Positions 33,975-44,268 of a stretch of DNA of 64,000 nt are shown in pieces; the stretch's first letter is position 1, and every line of letters starts with the position of its first letter. The position numbers and the translations under genes were made by a program. Origin of the DNA: a bacterium (lineage in GTDB: Bacteria; Electryoneota; B3-LCP). The notes under the pieces were generated by a model. That model was not told the origin of the DNA and did no database searches. It worked only from the letters and a program-made list of their open reading frames with translations. The stretch spans positions 1 to 64,000 of the forward strand of contig JAPKYS010000017.1 of the NCBI GenBank assembly GCA_026394195.1, in the 5' to 3' direction.

Positions 33975-34406
33975 ATGGCAACCACAGCAAGTAGATCGAG
34001 CACGCCGGTCGTGCAGATTTTTTCAGCTCACCCATATGGGACGCCCGATCTGCGTAAACTGAAATCTCTTGCCCAAAAAGTCATTGCCCGGGAAGGATTG
34101 CTCTTTCCAGTCAATGTCATTATCGCGGACGATTCTGAGCTGGAACGGTTGAACCGACAATTCCTCAAAGAAGAGGAAACCACTGACGTCATCGCCTTCG
34201 CTCCGGATGAAACCGGCACCATGCCCGCTGAAGTCTATGCCAATCTGGACCAGGCGCGAATTCAAGCTTTGGAACATGGTGAATCCGTGCAGAAAGCTCT
34301 GGCAAGACTGGTCGCGCATGGCATCCTGCATCTGGGGGGTTGGGATGATGCCACCGACGAACAACGTATAGCGATGCTGGCGCATGGCGAAGAATATCTT
34401 ACTTAG
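33975..34406 (+). CDS. ybeY: Endoribonuclease YbeY (16S rRNA maturation)
   Basis: 143 residues with the UPF0054 core: LNRQFLKEEETTDVIAF and the zinc motif HGILHLGGWDD. The His residues at 115 and 119 are present; the third ligand position (125) is Asp where E. coli has His. Bacteroidota YbeY proteins also have a non-His residue in this part (GYKDK type), so the enzyme is probably active and the change is lineage-linked. Pairing with PhoH/YbeZ is conserved across bacteria. Confidence 0.9.
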   Translation: MATTASRSSTPVVQIFSAHPYGTPDLRKLKSLAQKVIAREGLLFPVNVIIADDSELERLNRQFLKEEETTDVIAFAPDETGTMPAEVYANLDQARIQALEHGESVQKALARLVAHGILHLGGWDDATDEQRIAMLAHGEEYLT

Positions 34407-34469
34407 GAAAAACTGGATTTCGGCGAACTTGATTCCCGCAAATCCATCGAGAATAATAACTAAATCATC

Positions 34470-35771
34470 GTGGAAGAGGGTATAAACGCGGGATTTCTCC
34501 TGCTGGGTCTCGGAATCTGTCTGGCTCTTTCAGCCTTCTTTTCATCAGCGGAAACCGCCTTTTTCTCCTTGACGCAAAGTCAACTGGCGGAGCTGAAGGA
34601 ATCCAAAGAGGTTGGGGCGCGGCGGGTCGTTCGGTTGCTTGAACGCCCCAAGCAACTCTTGATCACGATTCTGGCAGGGAATGCGCTGGTTAACGTGGTC
34701 ATGGCGGTTATCTCCGCCTATTTTGCTATCGAGTTATGCCACGCCACCGGATTTCCCGTATCTTTCGGTTTGGCGTTTGAGGTGATCATCGTTACGGGAG
34801 TGATCTTGATCTTAGGCGAGATCACTCCGAAAATCGTGGCGCTGAAACACGCCCGCCGCTGGGCGCTCGGGACCGGTCTTCCCATCGAAATTACCCGGCG
34901 TCTGATGCTGCCGCTGACGCTGATGCTCAACCTGATTTCCGGCGGCGTGTCCTCGGCGCTGGGCGTTGAACGGCGCAGGTTGGGAATATCCGAGGATGAG
35001 ATCAAGGCTCTGGTCGAAATTTCTGAGGATCGCGGCGCTTTGGAAGAAGACGAAAAGGAGATGATCGAAGGCATCTTCGCCATCTCCGAAACGACGGTGA
35101 AAGAAATTATGACGCCCCGGGTGGATATCGCTTCGCTTTCCATTACGGCTTCAATCCAGGACGTCATTCAACTGGTAAAGGATGAGGGTCATTCCCGCAT
35201 CCCCATCTATAACGGTAATCTTGATAATATCGCCGGATTGATCCACGTCAAGGATCTGCTTCCCTATTTAAGAAGCGGCAGCACTCAGGTCGATCTCACC
35301 AAGATCATAAGACAGGCGCATTTCGTACCGGAAGGCAAAAAAATCGATGATCTGCTCCGCCAATTTCAAGGCGAGAGATTCCATATGGCGATTGCGGTGG
35401 ATGAATACGGCGGCACTGCAGGTCTGGTGACGCTGGAAGATATCCTGGAAGAGATCGTCGGTGAAATCCAGGATGAGTACGATAGTGAAATGCCTCTTTA
35501 TCAGCAGATCGACGATCACACCTATCTCGCCGATGCCCGAATTAATATCGAGGAATTGAACGAACTTTTAGGTGATGACGTCATCCCCGAAGCCGAAGAT
35601 TATGAGACCCTCGGTGGATTCGTCTACCACCAGACGGGTCACTTGCTCAAGCAAAAGGAAGTCATTGATTTCGGCAATTTACATTTGATCATTGAGGAAC
35701 TTGTCGGAAAACACGTCAGTAAAATTCGTATAGAAAAGCGACCGCCGATCAGTGAAACGGCATCTGAATAG
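34470..35771 (+). CDS. CNNM/CorC-family protein (DUF21 + CBS pair + CorC_HlyC)
   Basis: 433 residues from GTG 34470. The DUF21 membrane domain (about 1-190) has SAFFSSAETAFFSL and GEITPKIVALKHA. Two CBS domains follow (about 210-330, starting IMTPRVDIASL), then the CorC_HlyC domain (about 345-425). The family is annotated as hemolysin/TlyC but members act in Mg2+ and other divalent-cation efflux. It follows ybeY, as in many bacteria where ybeZ-ybeY-corC are neighbours. Confidence 0.92.
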   Translation: MEEGINAGFLLLGLGICLALSAFFSSAETAFFSLTQSQLAELKESKEVGARRVVRLLERPKQLLITILAGNALVNVVMAVISAYFAIELCHATGFPVSFGLAFEVIIVTGVILILGEITPKIVALKHARRWALGTGLPIEITRRLMLPLTLMLNLISGGVSSALGVERRRLGISEDEIKALVEISEDRGALEEDEKEMIEGIFAISETTVKEIMTPRVDIASLSITASIQDVIQLVKDEGHSRIPIYNGNLDNIAGLIHVKDLLPYLRSGSTQVDLTKIIRQAHFVPEGKKIDDLLRQFQGERFHMAIAVDEYGGTAGLVTLEDILEEIVGEIQDEYDSEMPLYQQIDDHTYLADARINIEELNELLGDDVIPEAEDYETLGGFVYHQTGHLLKQKEVIDFGNLHLIIEELVGKHVSKIRIEKRPPISETASE

Positions 35772-35777
35772 ATTTCA

Positions 35778-36371
35778 ATGTCTACAAAGACGAAAACCAA
35801 TCTGAGTCAACCTGCGGGTTCTCAGAAAAAAATAGAGAAGTTTGTAAGGAATACCTGGGCGAAGATCGCCGCTTTCATAGTCCTTAGGCGGCTGAAAAAT
35901 ACCCCGGATTCCCCGCTCGATTTTGCCCGGTTCTTCCAAAAACCGGAAAATTGGCTGCTGGTGATGCCGGCTGAGGCGAAAGCCTTCGACGCCGCCATGG
36001 TTTACTGCCTCGAATTGCTGCAGAATGTGCCAGGGATTCACCTGCATCTACTCGTCCCCCAAGACTTTCTCCATTGGGTCCATGTATCACCCTATCTTAA
36101 GGTACACCCTTACGATTCGCAGGATCTTCGCCTGGGGCGCTTCCCCAGGGATTCGTTGCTGCAAAGGCTTAAAAGGCTCAATCCTGCGGTGGCTATGGAC
36201 CTAAGTCCTCACCCCACGCCTCTTTCTCTCTCGATCTGCGGTTTAATCGGAGCTCGCGTACGAGGCGCATTTTCCCGTGAATACGGGGACGCAATTTTCA
36301 ACTTCCTGGTCAAAACCAGAGCAGGGGATATCGGGGAACAGTATCGCGCCCTTTTCGCGTACCTGTCCTGA
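35778..36371 (+). CDS. Hypothetical protein, remotely GT9/heptosyltransferase-like
   Basis: 197 residues, 6 nt after the CNNM gene and 9 nt before the radical SAM gene, so in the middle of an operon. The central part alternates strands and helices (WLLVMPAEAKAFDAAMVYC, LHLLVPQDFLHW, VAMDLSPHPTPLSLSICGLIGARVRG) in a way that recalls the N-terminal half of GT-B glycosyltransferase family 9. However, it is half the length and the C-terminal donor domain is missing. It may be a degenerate or non-enzymatic relative. Low certainty on function. Confidence 0.55.
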   Translation: MSTKTKTNLSQPAGSQKKIEKFVRNTWAKIAAFIVLRRLKNTPDSPLDFARFFQKPENWLLVMPAEAKAFDAAMVYCLELLQNVPGIHLHLLVPQDFLHWVHVSPYLKVHPYDSQDLRLGRFPRDSLLQRLKRLNPAVAMDLSPHPTPLSLSICGLIGARVRGAFSREYGDAIFNFLVKTRAGDIGEQYRALFAYLS

Positions 36372-36380
36372 CAACCCTAC

Positions 36381-39011
36381 ATGACCCCAGATCTCGTTTG
36401 TCTGGAAAAACACTTTCTTCCGTTTGTCGAGAAGCCCAGCCGCTACTTGGGCGGTGAACCGGGCTTGTCGCGCCTGCCTGAAAACCCCACCCTGCGGGTC
36501 GCTTTGGCGTTCCCAGATCTTTACGAACTGGGGATGTCCTACCTGGGGCTGCGGATTCTACTCCACCTCGCCAACGAAATTGAAAGCGTCGCCTGTGAAC
36601 GCGTCTTCATGCCCTGGTTTGATGCAGTTATCAGATTGAAAGCTGAAAACCTCCCGCTGTTTACTCTGGAAACCCGCACACCGCTGAAAAACCTCGACCT
36701 GATTGGTATTAATATTCAGTATGAGCTGCATTCGACCAATATCCTGGGACTGCTGGATCTGGCGGGAATTCCCCTATTTGCTGCGGATCGCACCGAATCG
36801 GATCCAATAATCCTGGGTGGCGGTCCGCTGGCATATCACCCCGAACCGTTCGCTCCTTTTTTCGACGCCATCGCTGTCGGCGATGGCGAGGAGCTATTCC
36901 CGGAAGCGCTGACTGTCTTGGCGGCAGAGAAACGGAAAGGAACCACACGATTCGGAATGATCAGAGCTCTGGGTGATATCCAAGGGATCTACCTGCCGTC
37001 ATATTATGAGCCACAGTACTCGAAAACGGGTGAGTATCAGAGCCTGCGACGCTTGGATGACGGCCTGCCCAAGATCATCTTAAGCCGTATAACCAATCCT
37101 CTCCAAGCTCAATATTATCCCATCCAGCCGATTGTGCCCACTTTGGAAGCGACTCACAACCGCCTGGTTGTGGAAATTGCCCGCGGCTGCAGCCGTGGCT
37201 GCCGCTTCTGCGCTCCCGGTATGAACAATCGTCCAGTGCGTGAAAGGCCGATCTCTGACCTGTTGAAAGAAGCTGACGCCGGTCTGTCCGCTACCGGATA
37301 CAACGAGCTTTCTCTGCTTTCACTTTCTATCGCGGATTATAGCTGTCTCAGTGAACTGCTCGAAAGTCTTGAACCTATTTTATCACACCACCGGGCTTCT
37401 CTCTCTTTTCCTTCGTTGCGGCCGGATAAATTCACCCCCCAGATGGCTGATCGTGCCGCCTCCGGTTCCCGAACCGGATTGACCTTCGCTCCGGAAGCAG
37501 CCTCACAGCTATTGCGCGGCGGCATCAACAAGGATACATCCGATGAAGCGCTCCTGAATGCCGCTGAGCTGGCATTCGAGCGCGGGTGGAAATCGCTCAA
37601 GCTCTACTTCATGATCGGTTTGCCGGGAGAAACTGAAGTCGACCTACATGCCATGATCGATCTGATTAACAAAGTGAATATCGTCGGTCGAAAGCACCAG
37701 GGAGGGCAGATTAACGTCTCGGTGTCGCCATTTTCACCGAAACCACATACCCCTTTCGAAAGGGAAGGACAGCTCCCCATCCAGGAACTTCGCAGCAGAT
37801 TGGACTTGCTGCGTCGGAGTCTCCACCGCCATCGCAACGTAAAACTGGAAGTTCGTGGACCCGAAATCTCCCGCATCGAAACAGCGATTGCTCGCAGCGA
37901 TCGCCGTGGCGGACAGGCGATCCTGAACTCCTACCGCGCCGGCGGTTTGTTTGACGCTTGGAGCAATGGTTTTTCTGCTGACCGATGGGAAAAGTCTTTC
38001 GGGGAGGCAGAGCTCAGTCTTGATCGGCTTACAGGGATGTACTCCCAAACCCAGCCACTTCCCTGGGAACACATCACCAACGGTATCGACAGCGAATTTT
38101 ATAATTCTGAACAACAAGCTGCTGCCCGTTCCGAAATGACCCCGGATTGCCGTTCCGAGGGGTGTCAGTTCTGCGGATTGCAAACGCGACATGACGTCCC
38201 CTGTCCGGAAAGCCCAGTCACCAGTAAAATTGCACTCCCCACCATCCGCTCTACGTCTCACCAGAGTGAATCTTGCCAGCGCTACCGGCTGCGCTACCAG
38301 CGTTCAGACGAAGCTCGTTATCACGCTCACCTTGCTACGCTGGGAGTTTTCGAGCGTGCCTTGCGGCGCTTGCAAATGCCCTTGGAGTTCACCCAAGGCT
38401 ATAAACCTCATCTGAAATTGAGCGCCTCACCTCCGCTGGCTCTGGGTATGACCTCGCAGTCCGAATACCTGGATTTCGGACTATGGGAAAACTGGTCCGA
38501 TGGATTATTGGACAGCCTGCAAAAGGGTTTGCCTGCTGGCTACCGTGCTCTGCACGTTCGGGAGATCTTGAGAGGTCAACCTAACATTGGCGCTCTCAAT
38601 ATCTTCCAATACCGAGTAGTGTCCCGGCTGTTACCGGATGGTGCTTTTCTAAAGGCAGGCATCAACACGCTTTTATTGGCAGATTCCCTCCCGGTGCAAC
38701 GCGTTGGACCTGGAAAAATCCGTTCCTTTGATGCCAGGCCCTCTATATGGATGCTTGCCTATGTAGAAGGAGACCTGGTCATCGGTATAAAAAATCACGG
38801 CGGTCCCACACCACGTGTCGAGGACGTTTTAAAGTTGCTTCTTGCCGGTTCGGCAAATCAACCAGATCTCTCACCGGCAGGTCTCCTGGCCGATTGGGAC
38901 GTCGAGCGGCAGGGAATGTGGTGGGACATTGCAGGAATACATCAATCACCCGACCAACTCATTTATCAAGAAATTACCGTAAACTCAGAACCTTCAAAGT
39001 ATGAAAGTTAA
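36381..39011 (+). CDS. B12-binding-domain radical SAM protein fused to DUF2344 (TIGR03960/TIGR03936 type)
   Basis: 876 residues. The N-terminal 240 residues form a B12-binding-like domain (FPDLYELGMSYLGLRIL, GINIQYELHSTNIL, LGGGPLAYHPEPFAPFFDA). The radical SAM domain has the cluster cysteines 270, 274 and 277 in CSRGCRFC, then FAPEAASQLLRGGINK and KLYFMIGLPGE. A linker with CRSEGCQFCGL precedes the C-terminal DUF2344 domain (LRYQRSDEARYHAHLATL, EFTQGYKPHLKLS). This family is nearly always followed by RNase E/G, as here, with an 11-nt overlap; a role in tRNA/rRNA modification or processing is suspected, not proven. Confidence 0.92.
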   Translation: MTPDLVCLEKHFLPFVEKPSRYLGGEPGLSRLPENPTLRVALAFPDLYELGMSYLGLRILLHLANEIESVACERVFMPWFDAVIRLKAENLPLFTLETRTPLKNLDLIGINIQYELHSTNILGLLDLAGIPLFAADRTESDPIILGGGPLAYHPEPFAPFFDAIAVGDGEELFPEALTVLAAEKRKGTTRFGMIRALGDIQGIYLPSYYEPQYSKTGEYQSLRRLDDGLPKIILSRITNPLQAQYYPIQPIVPTLEATHNRLVVEIARGCSRGCRFCAPGMNNRPVRERPISDLLKEADAGLSATGYNELSLLSLSIADYSCLSELLESLEPILSHHRASLSFPSLRPDKFTPQMADRAASGSRTGLTFAPEAASQLLRGGINKDTSDEALLNAAELAFERGWKSLKLYFMIGLPGETEVDLHAMIDLINKVNIVGRKHQGGQINVSVSPFSPKPHTPFEREGQLPIQELRSRLDLLRRSLHRHRNVKLEVRGPEISRIETAIARSDRRGGQAILNSYRAGGLFDAWSNGFSADRWEKSFGEAELSLDRLTGMYSQTQPLPWEHITNGIDSEFYNSEQQAAARSEMTPDCRSEGCQFCGLQTRHDVPCPESPVTSKIALPTIRSTSHQSESCQRYRLRYQRSDEARYHAHLATLGVFERALRRLQMPLEFTQGYKPHLKLSASPPLALGMTSQSEYLDFGLWENWSDGLLDSLQKGLPAGYRALHVREILRGQPNIGALNIFQYRVVSRLLPDGAFLKAGINTLLLADSLPVQRVGPGKIRSFDARPSIWMLAYVEGDLVIGIKNHGGPTPRVEDVLKLLLAGSANQPDLSPAGLLADWDVERQGMWWDIAGIHQSPDQLIYQEITVNSEPSKYES

Positions 39012-40542
39012 AAAAGAAATCATCATCAATGCCTCGCCGACCGAAACTCGTATTGCCATGTTGGAAGACGGTGATCTGGCAGAACTATTCGTCGAACGCC
39101 CCCAGCACGTACGAACGCTGGGTAATATGTATAAAGGGATCGTACGCAAGGTCGTTCCTGGAATGCAAGCCGCCTTTGTCAATATCGGTGGTGAATCCGA
39201 TGCCTTTCTGCACTTTTCCGACGTTTCAGACGTTGGTAATACGGGGGGAGCATCACCTACACCCGTTGTGGAGATGGTGATCACCGAACCCTCAGGAGAA
39301 AAGCGCACGACCCGAGCACCGCTGCGTAATGGTCAGGAAATAATCGTACAAGTCATCAAGGAACCCATTGGCAGCAAAGGTCCCAGGGTTACCTCGCAGA
39401 TTTCTATGGCTGGGCGTTACCTGGTCCTGATTCCCGGGCAAAGCGAATCCGGAATTTCCAGGCGTATTACTCAGATCGAGGAACGTAGGCGGTTGCGAGC
39501 CGTGGCGCGAACGATGCGACCCAAGGGATTTGGGCTGATAATCCGCACAGTTTCCGCCAACCACGAATCCGAAGAGCTCAAATCCGACCTCGGTAATCTG
39601 ATGGAGCTGTGGGGAAAACTGGAGAAAAAAATCTATGAACAGAAAGCTCCATCTTTGATCTACCAGGACCTGAGCATGGCATTCAGCGTAGTTCGGGATT
39701 TATGCACGCCCGATATCGCCAGCCTGGTGGTCGATTCCAGATCGCTCTACGGCGAAATCGAAAAATATCTCAAAGAGGTTTCCCCCGGAATTTTAAATTC
39801 CCTCAGCCTTTATAAAGGGAAAACCCCCATCTACGATTTCTATAGGATCGAGCAGAAGATTGAGAGTATCATTTCGCGGCGGGTTCATCTGGAAGGCGGC
39901 GGTTACATCGTCATCGATCATACCGAGGCGATGGTGGTCGTCGACGTCAATTCCGGACGCTTCATGGGAAAACAGGATCACGAGGAGAATTCGCTGAAAG
40001 TCAATCTGCGCGCAGCCAGGGAAGTAGCCCGGCAACTGCGCTTGCGCGATATCGGCGGACTGATCGTGGTCGATTTTATCGATCTTGAGGACGATAAAAA
40101 CCGGCGTAAGGTCTACGAAGAGATGAAAAGGGAACTTACACGAGATCGTGCCAAAACCGACATACTACCGCTGAGCGAATTCGGTCTGATGGAGATGACG
40201 CGCCAGCGCCTCAGACCGGCGTTGCTGTACACCTTCAATGAACCTTGCCCCACTTGCCAGGGATTGGGAATGGTCCCCTCCATGGAAACCATCATCACCC
40301 GGCTGGAACGCTGGATTAACCGCTTCAGGCACCAGACCAAGGAACCTCGCGTCATGTTGACGGTTCACCCCGAAGTTGCCAAAGCGCTGACGATGGATAT
40401 GAAGTCACGCCTGCGCCAATTGATGTTGAAACATTTAATTTATATCAAATTGCAGGAAGACGCCACTCTGCGTGAAGACGAAATCAAGGGGTACTCCTAC
40501 CGGCAAAAGAAGGACGTCAGCGGAGAATTTGACGTTAGTTGA
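39001..40542 (+). CDS. rng: Ribonuclease E/G family protein (RNase G-like)
   Basis: 513 residues, the size of RNase G. The N-terminal S1 domain (about 35-125: GNMYKGIVRKVVPGMQAAFV), the RNase H-like/catalytic domain with VVVDVNSGRF (catalytic Asp), DFIDLEDDKNR, and the zinc-link cysteines in CPTCQG are all visible. It processes rRNA and mRNA 5' ends. An insertion of about 25 residues (DVGNTGGASPTPVVEMVITEP region) interrupts the S1 domain. Overlap with the preceding radical SAM gene indicates translational coupling. Confidence 0.92.
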   Translation: MKVKKEIIINASPTETRIAMLEDGDLAELFVERPQHVRTLGNMYKGIVRKVVPGMQAAFVNIGGESDAFLHFSDVSDVGNTGGASPTPVVEMVITEPSGEKRTTRAPLRNGQEIIVQVIKEPIGSKGPRVTSQISMAGRYLVLIPGQSESGISRRITQIEERRRLRAVARTMRPKGFGLIIRTVSANHESEELKSDLGNLMELWGKLEKKIYEQKAPSLIYQDLSMAFSVVRDLCTPDIASLVVDSRSLYGEIEKYLKEVSPGILNSLSLYKGKTPIYDFYRIEQKIESIISRRVHLEGGGYIVIDHTEAMVVVDVNSGRFMGKQDHEENSLKVNLRAAREVARQLRLRDIGGLIVVDFIDLEDDKNRRKVYEEMKRELTRDRAKTDILPLSEFGLMEMTRQRLRPALLYTFNEPCPTCQGLGMVPSMETIITRLERWINRFRHQTKEPRVMLTVHPEVAKALTMDMKSRLRQLMLKHLIYIKLQEDATLREDEIKGYSYRQKKDVSGEFDVS

Positions 40543-40628
40543 TCGCAATGTAAAAGATCGGGAAGAATAATCTCGCAGACGGATCTGATATAACGTCAGT
40601 TTCAATTAGACTTCCCCACAAAAATAAC

Positions 40629-40657
40629 TTGCAATCGCACTTTATTTTTCGTATATT
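40629..40657 (+). promoter_or_regulatory. Sigma70-type promoter of typA
   Basis: TTGCAA, 17-nt spacer, TATATT. The predicted start near 40664 gives a 130-nt leader. Confidence 0.75.
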
Positions 40658-40736
40658 ATAATGAAGTGTCGGCGCAGAACCAGCGCTTTATTTTTAAGTG
40701 AACGCTGGACATCCAGTTGCCGATCGCTGAACGCCC

Positions 40737-40767
40737 AAACGCGTCTTCATGCGCTGAAGATGCGTTT
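40737..40767 (+). promoter_or_regulatory. 13-bp stem-loop in the typA leader
   Basis: AAACGCGTCTTCA, loop TGCGC, TGAAGATGCGTTT with a single G-U pair. A weaker CCAGCG/CGCTGG stem lies 45 nt earlier. The stem ends 14 nt before the Shine-Dalgarno, so it can influence translation of typA. Confidence 0.6.
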
Positions 40768-40793
40768 CCATTTGTAGAGAGAAGGATTTGCCC

Positions 40794-42575
40794 TTGACTT
40801 GTGACACACTGCGCAACGTCGCCATTATCGCCCACGTGGATCACGGAAAGACCACGCTGGTGGATGCCATGTTGCGCCAAACAGGAGTCTTTCGGGATAA
40901 CGAGCACGTCGCTGAACGCGTGATGGACCGCCTGGATCTGGAGCGCGAAAAAGGCATTACCATAATGGCCAAGAATACGGCTCTGCGCTATAAGGATACG
41001 ACCATCAACATCGTGGATACGCCGGGTCATGCCGATTTCGGAGGCGAAGTGCAGCGCATCCTGAAAATGGTGGATGGAGTCCTGTTGCTGGTGGACGCTT
41101 CGGAAGGACCGCTGCCGCAGACCAGGTACGTGCTTTCCAACGCTCTGGCGAACCAGTTGACCCCCATTGTGGTGATTAATAAAATCGACCGTCCCGATGC
41201 CCGTATTGCTGAAGTGGTGGACGAGGTTCTCGAGTTATTTCTCGACCTCGATGCCAGTGAAGAACAGTGCCACTTCCCCATGGTTTACACGGATGCCCGC
41301 CGTGGAACCGCCACCATGGATCCCTCCGTCCCCGGAATTGATCTGCAGCCGCTATTTGATCTACTTTTGGCAACCATTCCCTCCCCGACCTATGAAGAAG
41401 GGCACCCTTTGCAGCTCCAGATCACCACACTCGACTACAGCGATTATCTGGGGCGCATCGGCATCGGACGGGTTACCAATGGTGAGATTAGAGTGGGGCA
41501 GAACGTACTCATGGCCAGCCACGATCAGTCCAGCAGCACGCGGATCACCCAGCTTTACGGGTTTTCCGGCTTGAAGCGTGTGCCGATTGAAACTGCAGGA
41601 CCCGGAAATATCGTCGCCATCGCCGGAATCGAAGGAATCAAACTGGGCGATACTTTAACCGACATTCAGGATCCCCGACCATTACCGCTGCTCAAGATCG
41701 ATGAACCTTCACTTGAAATGATATTTTCGATCAATACGTCTCCCTTCTCCGGACGTGAAGGCACCTTCCTGACCACTCGGCAATTACGTGACCGCCTCTT
41801 TAAGGAAGTGATGGGAAATCCGGCTTTTCAAGTCGAAGAGACAGATTCATTTGACGCCTTCCGGGTGGTGGGGCGGGGGGAGTTGCAGTTCGCTATCTTG
41901 ATCGAAACTATGCGTCGTGAAGGCTACGAGTTGACGGTTGGAAAGCCCACCGTACGCACCCGCCATGACGGCGACCAATTGCTGGAACCCTTTGAACATC
42001 TGGTTATCGATTGTCCCGAAAATGCTATCGGCGCAGTGACTCAGGCTCTGGGACAGCGCAAGGGTCGCATGACGCGCATGGTCAACCACGCGTCAGGCTG
42101 GATCCGCCTGGAAGCCGATATCCCCATGAGAGGTCTCATCGGTATGCGTTCACTGCTGATGGTGGAAACACGCGGGACTGCCATCCTGAATCATATCTTC
42201 CTGGGTTGGTTTCCGCACCTGGGTGAACTGAACAGTCGTCAAGCCGGGTCATTGGTGGCAGATCGCACCGGAAGAGCTACGGCATACGCCATCGAAAACT
42301 TGCAGGAACGCGGTCAGATGTTTATTTCCCCCGGTGAGGAAGTTTACTCTGGGCGCGTAGTTGGCGTCAATTCACGACCTGAAGACATCTGGGTCAATCC
42401 CACCAAGGAGAAGAAGCTCACCAATATGCGCGCCTCTAGCTCTGAAGAGGGTTACCACCTGCATCCGCCCCGTCTGCTTTCCTTGGAACAAGCCCTGGAA
42501 TTCATCGCCGATAACGAGCTGGTCGAGGTCACTCCCAAAGCCGTACGACTTCGTAAACGCGCCCTGAATAAATAG
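40794..42575 (+). CDS. typA: Translational GTPase TypA/BipA
   Basis: 593 residues from TTG 40794. An alternative TTG at 40788 is too close to the GAAGGA site; 40794 leaves 7 nt. G1 [13 protein letters not shown]3 [14 protein letters not shown] and G4 NKIDRPDAR are intact, followed by the EF-G-like domains and the TypA-specific C-terminus ([36 protein letters not shown]). It binds ribosomes under stress and cold. The structured leader is consistent with temperature control, but this is inference. Confidence 0.94.
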   Translation: MTCDTLRNVAIIAHVDHGKTTLVDAMLRQTGVFRDNEHVAERVMDRLDLEREKGITIMAKNTALRYKDTTINIVDTPGHADFGGEVQRILKMVDGVLLLVDASEGPLPQTRYVLSNALANQLTPIVVINKIDRPDARIAEVVDEVLELFLDLDASEEQCHFPMVYTDARRGTATMDPSVPGIDLQPLFDLLLATIPSPTYEEGHPLQLQITTLDYSDYLGRIGIGRVTNGEIRVGQNVLMASHDQSSSTRITQLYGFSGLKRVPIETAGPGNIVAIAGIEGIKLGDTLTDIQDPRPLPLLKIDEPSLEMIFSINTSPFSGREGTFLTTRQLRDRLFKEVMGNPAFQVEETDSFDAFRVVGRGELQFAILIETMRREGYELTVGKPTVRTRHDGDQLLEPFEHLVIDCPENAIGAVTQALGQRKGRMTRMVNHASGWIRLEADIPMRGLIGMRSLLMVETRGTAILNHIFLGWFPHLGELNSRQAGSLVADRTGRATAYAIENLQERGQMFISPGEEVYSGRVVGVNSRPEDIWVNPTKEKKLTNMRASSSEEGYHLHPPRLLSLEQALEFIADNELVEVTPKAVRLRKRALNK

Positions 42576-42590
42576 GTTCGGCGTTAACAC

Positions 42591-42627
42591 AAAACCCCGG
42601 ATCCTGCAAAGGATTCCGGGGTTATTA
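42591..42627. terminator. Bidirectional terminator between typA and gdhA
   Basis: AAACCCCGGATCC pairs with GGATTCCGGGGTT (one bulged base) around a 6-nt loop, between convergent genes. Confidence 0.8.
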
Positions 42628-42648
42628 ATTCACCGAAACGTTGTCGAT

Positions 42649-43935
42649 TTATACCCAGCCGCGGTCTCTACAAGCCTGTGCCACCCGGCTTACTGCGATC
42701 ACAAACGCAGCATCACGCATGAAGAGCTTCTTCCTGACAGCCAGTTCACTCACTGCCAAAAATGCCGCGGTCATTTTGACGTCCAGCTTACCAAGTACTT
42801 CATCCTTCTGCCAATAGTAGTTCATGGCGTTCTGAACCTGCTCGAAGTAGCTGCAAGTCACGCCGCCTGAATTCGCCAGAAAATCGGGTATCAGGAAGAT
42901 GCCCCGCTGCTGGATCACCTCATCTGCCTGCGGAGTGGTCGGTCCGTTGGCGCCTTCGGCGATGACTTTGACTCTCTTGGAAATCTTGTTGACGTTCTCG
43001 GCTGTGATTTGATTCTCGATGGCGGAGGGGAGGAGAATATCCGCTTCCTGCTCGATCCAGGCGTCCCCGGGGAGAACTTCGTATCCCAGATCCTTGGCTT
43101 TCTTCTTATCAATCCCACCAAAGCGATCCGTAATCCCCAGAAGTTGATCCAGGCTGACTCCATCCTTTTTACGGTATGTATAGGACAGGCTGTCGCCTTG
43201 ATCCCAGCAGGATACGCAAATCACCGTACCGCCCAACTGGTTGAAGAGCTGGATGGCATATTGAGCGACATTGCCGAATCCCTGTACGCTGGCAATGGAA
43301 TTGTCGGGTCGCATACCTAACTGTTTCAAGGCTTCGCGCACCGTGTAGATGACTCCGTAGCCCGTGGCTTCCGTGCGTCCTAATGATCCACCCATATTGA
43401 CCGGTTTGCCGGTGATGACGCCGGGGTACTGCGCCCGCATAATGGTTTCATATTCATCCAGCATCCACAGCATGATCTGCGGACTGGTCATCACGTCTGG
43501 AGCGGGCACGTCGGAGAGCGGTCCGATATTTTGGGCGATCTGACGCACCCAGCCTCGAGCGATATGCTCCAATTCCCGAACGCTTAGGTTATGTGGATCG
43601 CAGATCACGCCACCCTTGCTGCCTCCCAGAGGAATATCTACGACAGCGGTTTTCCAGCACATCCACATCGCCAGAGCGCGCACGGTGTCGATGGTTTCCA
43701 TCGGGTGGAAGCGGATGCCGCCCTTTGCAGGACCGCGCGCGTCGTTATGTTGAACGCGAAATCCGCGAAATACCTGTACTGTCCCGTCGTCCATCCTGAC
43801 GGGGATGTTGAAGTGAAACTCGCGCATGGGCTGGCGGAGCAGGTCTCTTGTGCCCTGGTCCAGATTCAACAGCTCGGCAACTTTATCGAATTGAGTTTGC
43901 GCCATCTCAAACGCGTTAAAAGCCTTGGTACTCAT
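42649..43935 (-). CDS. gdhA: Glu/Leu/Phe/Val dehydrogenase (glutamate dehydrogenase)
   Basis: 428 residues. KGGIRFHP and the catalytic Lys in PLGGSKGGV, DVPAPDV, and the Rossmann segment VQGFGNVAQYAIQLF are typical of hexameric glutamate dehydrogenases of the GudB/RocG type. It interconverts glutamate and 2-oxoglutarate. It is monocistronic, with its own promoter 90 nt upstream and a terminator after it. Coenzyme preference cannot be decided from the visible residues. Confidence 0.93.
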   Translation of the reverse strand: MSTKAFNAFEMAQTQFDKVAELLNLDQGTRDLLRQPMREFHFNIPVRMDDGTVQVFRGFRVQHNDARGPAKGGIRFHPMETIDTVRALAMWMCWKTAVVDIPLGGSKGGVICDPHNLSVRELEHIARGWVRQIAQNIGPLSDVPAPDVMTSPQIMLWMLDEYETIMRAQYPGVITGKPVNMGGSLGRTEATGYGVIYTVREALKQLGMRPDNSIASVQGFGNVAQYAIQLFNQLGGTVICVSCWDQGDSLSYTYRKKDGVSLDQLLGITDRFGGIDKKKAKDLGYEVLPGDAWIEQEADILLPSAIENQITAENVNKISKRVKVIAEGANGPTTPQADEVIQQRGIFLIPDFLANSGGVTCSYFEQVQNAMNYYWQKDEVLGKLDVKMTAAFLAVSELAVRKKLFMRDAAFVIAVSRVAQACRDRGWV

Positions 43936-44028
43936 TGGTTCACCTTTTAGACGTAGGTCTGTTGTTTGAAGTTGTCATGTCGTTACGTCAAACACAACCA
44001 GAACTGGCTGTATTTGGTACAAATATAA

Positions 44029-44057
44029 ATTATACAAAAAAAAGGGGATCGATTCAA
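44029..44057 (-). promoter_or_regulatory. Sigma70-type promoter of gdhA
   Basis: Minus strand TTGAAT, 17-nt spacer containing an eight-base T run, TATAAT. The remainder of the 333-nt gap 43936-44268 shows no other clear feature. Confidence 0.75.
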
Positions 44058-44268
44058 GAAATAACAGCAAAATATTACGTCACACGTTCCTCAGTCAGCA
44101 GTCGATTCCCCGGTAATTTGTTTAATCCGTGTCAACTGCCGCTTGCTGTACCGAGAATTTTCAAAGTTATGCTTTTCTGCGGTTATAGCGTAATGTATAT
44201 TAGATAGGTAAATCTTTGACTGCTCATAGGATTGCAATCTCAGCAGCCGGTAAACCTTGACATCATCA

